Below, piece by piece: positions 63,200 through 64,000 of a stretch of 64,000 bases of DNA (position 1 is the stretch's first letter; the number at the start of each line of letters is the position of its first letter). Source of the DNA: Plazaster borealis (lineage: Eukaryota; Echinodermata; Asteroidea; Forcipulatida; Labidiasteridae); assembly GCA_021014325.1 (NCBI GenBank), contig CM037474.1, positions 5,212,488 through 5,276,487 of the forward strand, written 5' to 3'. The notes beneath the pieces were generated by a model. It was given only the letters and a program-made list of their open reading frames with translations, did no database searches and had not been told where the DNA came from. Position numbers and translations under genes: made by a program.

Positions 63200-63548
63200 A
63201 GGGAAAGTAATCACTCTTAAAATAATTTTAAATAAAAACTTACTTGGTTAGAAGTACAGTTAGCTTTGGATAATATAAAGCATTTTTAGAAACATTTCAC
63301 TTCGAAGTAGTGTGGTTGTGGAAAAAGAGTTTTTATCTCCCAAAATTTGAATCTGAGAGATTGTGTATTCCAATTACGGATTATTCTTCCTGCGTGGACA
63401 TATTCGCTCTGGATTTTAGGGCAATATCTCAAAAACGCGACCACCTTTTGAGATGAAATTTTCACAGGTTAGTTTTATTTTATATTATCTACATTTATCT
63501 AGGATTAAAACAATCAAGGTTCCAAAAACAAAAAGGTATACTTTCCCT
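63200..63548 (+). mobile_element. TTAA MITE family Y
   Basis: TTAA at 63196-63199 and 63549-63552, ends AGGGAAAGTAATCACTC and GTATACTTTCCCT, 349 bp. Confidence 0.82.
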
Positions 63549-63551
63549 TTA

Positions 63552-64000
63552 AAGTAGAGTTGTCTTACGTGTCGTGATAACATTATAGGAATTCTTAGAG
63601 CAGCTCCTAGCTAGGGAAGGTGACAACAACACACTCCTTTCATTTCTATTGATCTAAAAGTCATTTCTTTTGTTCCCTTTATTTTCAGTCAATACAATAT
63701 GAAATTTATAAGAAAGTTCACAATAGACGCCATCTTTACGGGCAACTTAAAGGTTTTTGTTTTGAGCTGCGTCAGGCATTCTAACTTTTCTGCCGTAGTA
63801 GCCAAGTGGTTCAATGACCATTCATGCAAGAAGTTTGATCAAACTCCCTCGTGCCGCCCGCGGTATTTACGCATCACGCACCGTTGTGTGTTAAAAAAAT
63901 TGATTGATTTGCCAGTAAAGATGGCTTGACTTTACATAGTCTGACATCAAGTCGGAAGATCCATATTCTTCATACACTAATAATACAGAGTATAAATTTG
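63552..64000. other. No gene recognised
   Basis: A 76-codon plus frame (63699-63929) follows TTTATTTTCAG, a possible 3' splice site, but its sequence suggests no family and it is probably chance. Confidence 0.3.

Noticed and set aside
63699..63929. Possible exon after TTTATTTTCAG
   Set aside because: The translation has no recognisable family features and no donor site was found; left as unassigned.

Overview
The window looks like a gene-poor, repeat-rich stretch of a marine invertebrate nuclear genome. An echinoderm is my best guess, from the style of the tRNA-derived SINEs and TTAA-flanked MITEs and from an RD3-family gene. No alignment was possible, so the species assignment is inference. 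There is no operon structure, CRISPR array, rRNA gene or convincing free-standing tRNA gene.

The centre (37154-54142) is one full-length Maverick/Polinton-type endogenous virus-like DNA element of about 17.0 kb. It has terminal inverted repeats of about 390 bp and a candidate 6-bp target duplication (AGCTGT). It landed inside a 376-bp TTAA-type MITE whose two halves still flank it. On the left arm, on the + strand, lie a small basic protein, a gene pairing a WW domain with a PC4-like ssDNA-binding domain, a Cys/His-containing unknown protein and a 36-aa ORF. On the - strand, from the middle to the right end, lie an adenain-like protease, major capsid protein, a small basic capsid-associated protein, penton/minor capsid protein, integrase with chromodomain, two small conserved-looking genes, packaging ATPase, and a protein-primed family B DNA polymerase. 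The polymerase exon carries five zinc fingers and appears to be joined to two upstream exons that encode four 25-aa repeats.

The polymerase (about 1,630 codons), the protease and one small ORF are open. Nearly every other virion or integration gene is broken by single-base frame changes, at least sixteen in all. Either the copy is decaying with the polymerase spared, or the assembly has indel errors in part of the element. Regulatory marks include TATA boxes in front of several genes, three of them sharing bases with a stop codon of the upstream reading frame. After the first + strand gene there is a histone-mRNA-like stem-loop plus purine-rich downstream element.

Outside the element, the only host gene I recognise is an RD3/RD3L homologue on the - strand (18869-19465, 198 aa, with an upstream 3' splice site). 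Two exon-like stretches (2351-2599 on -, 35883-35996 on +) are not identifiable. The rest is a mosaic: two main tRNA-derived SINE families plus a third with an AAC tail, TTAA-flanked MITEs of about 350-440 bp (called X, Y and Z below), a 'GGGCCCAATTTCA' MITE (V), other foldback elements, remnants of non-LTR retrotransposons, and several minisatellites. Some nestings preserve clean target duplications or an empty site.
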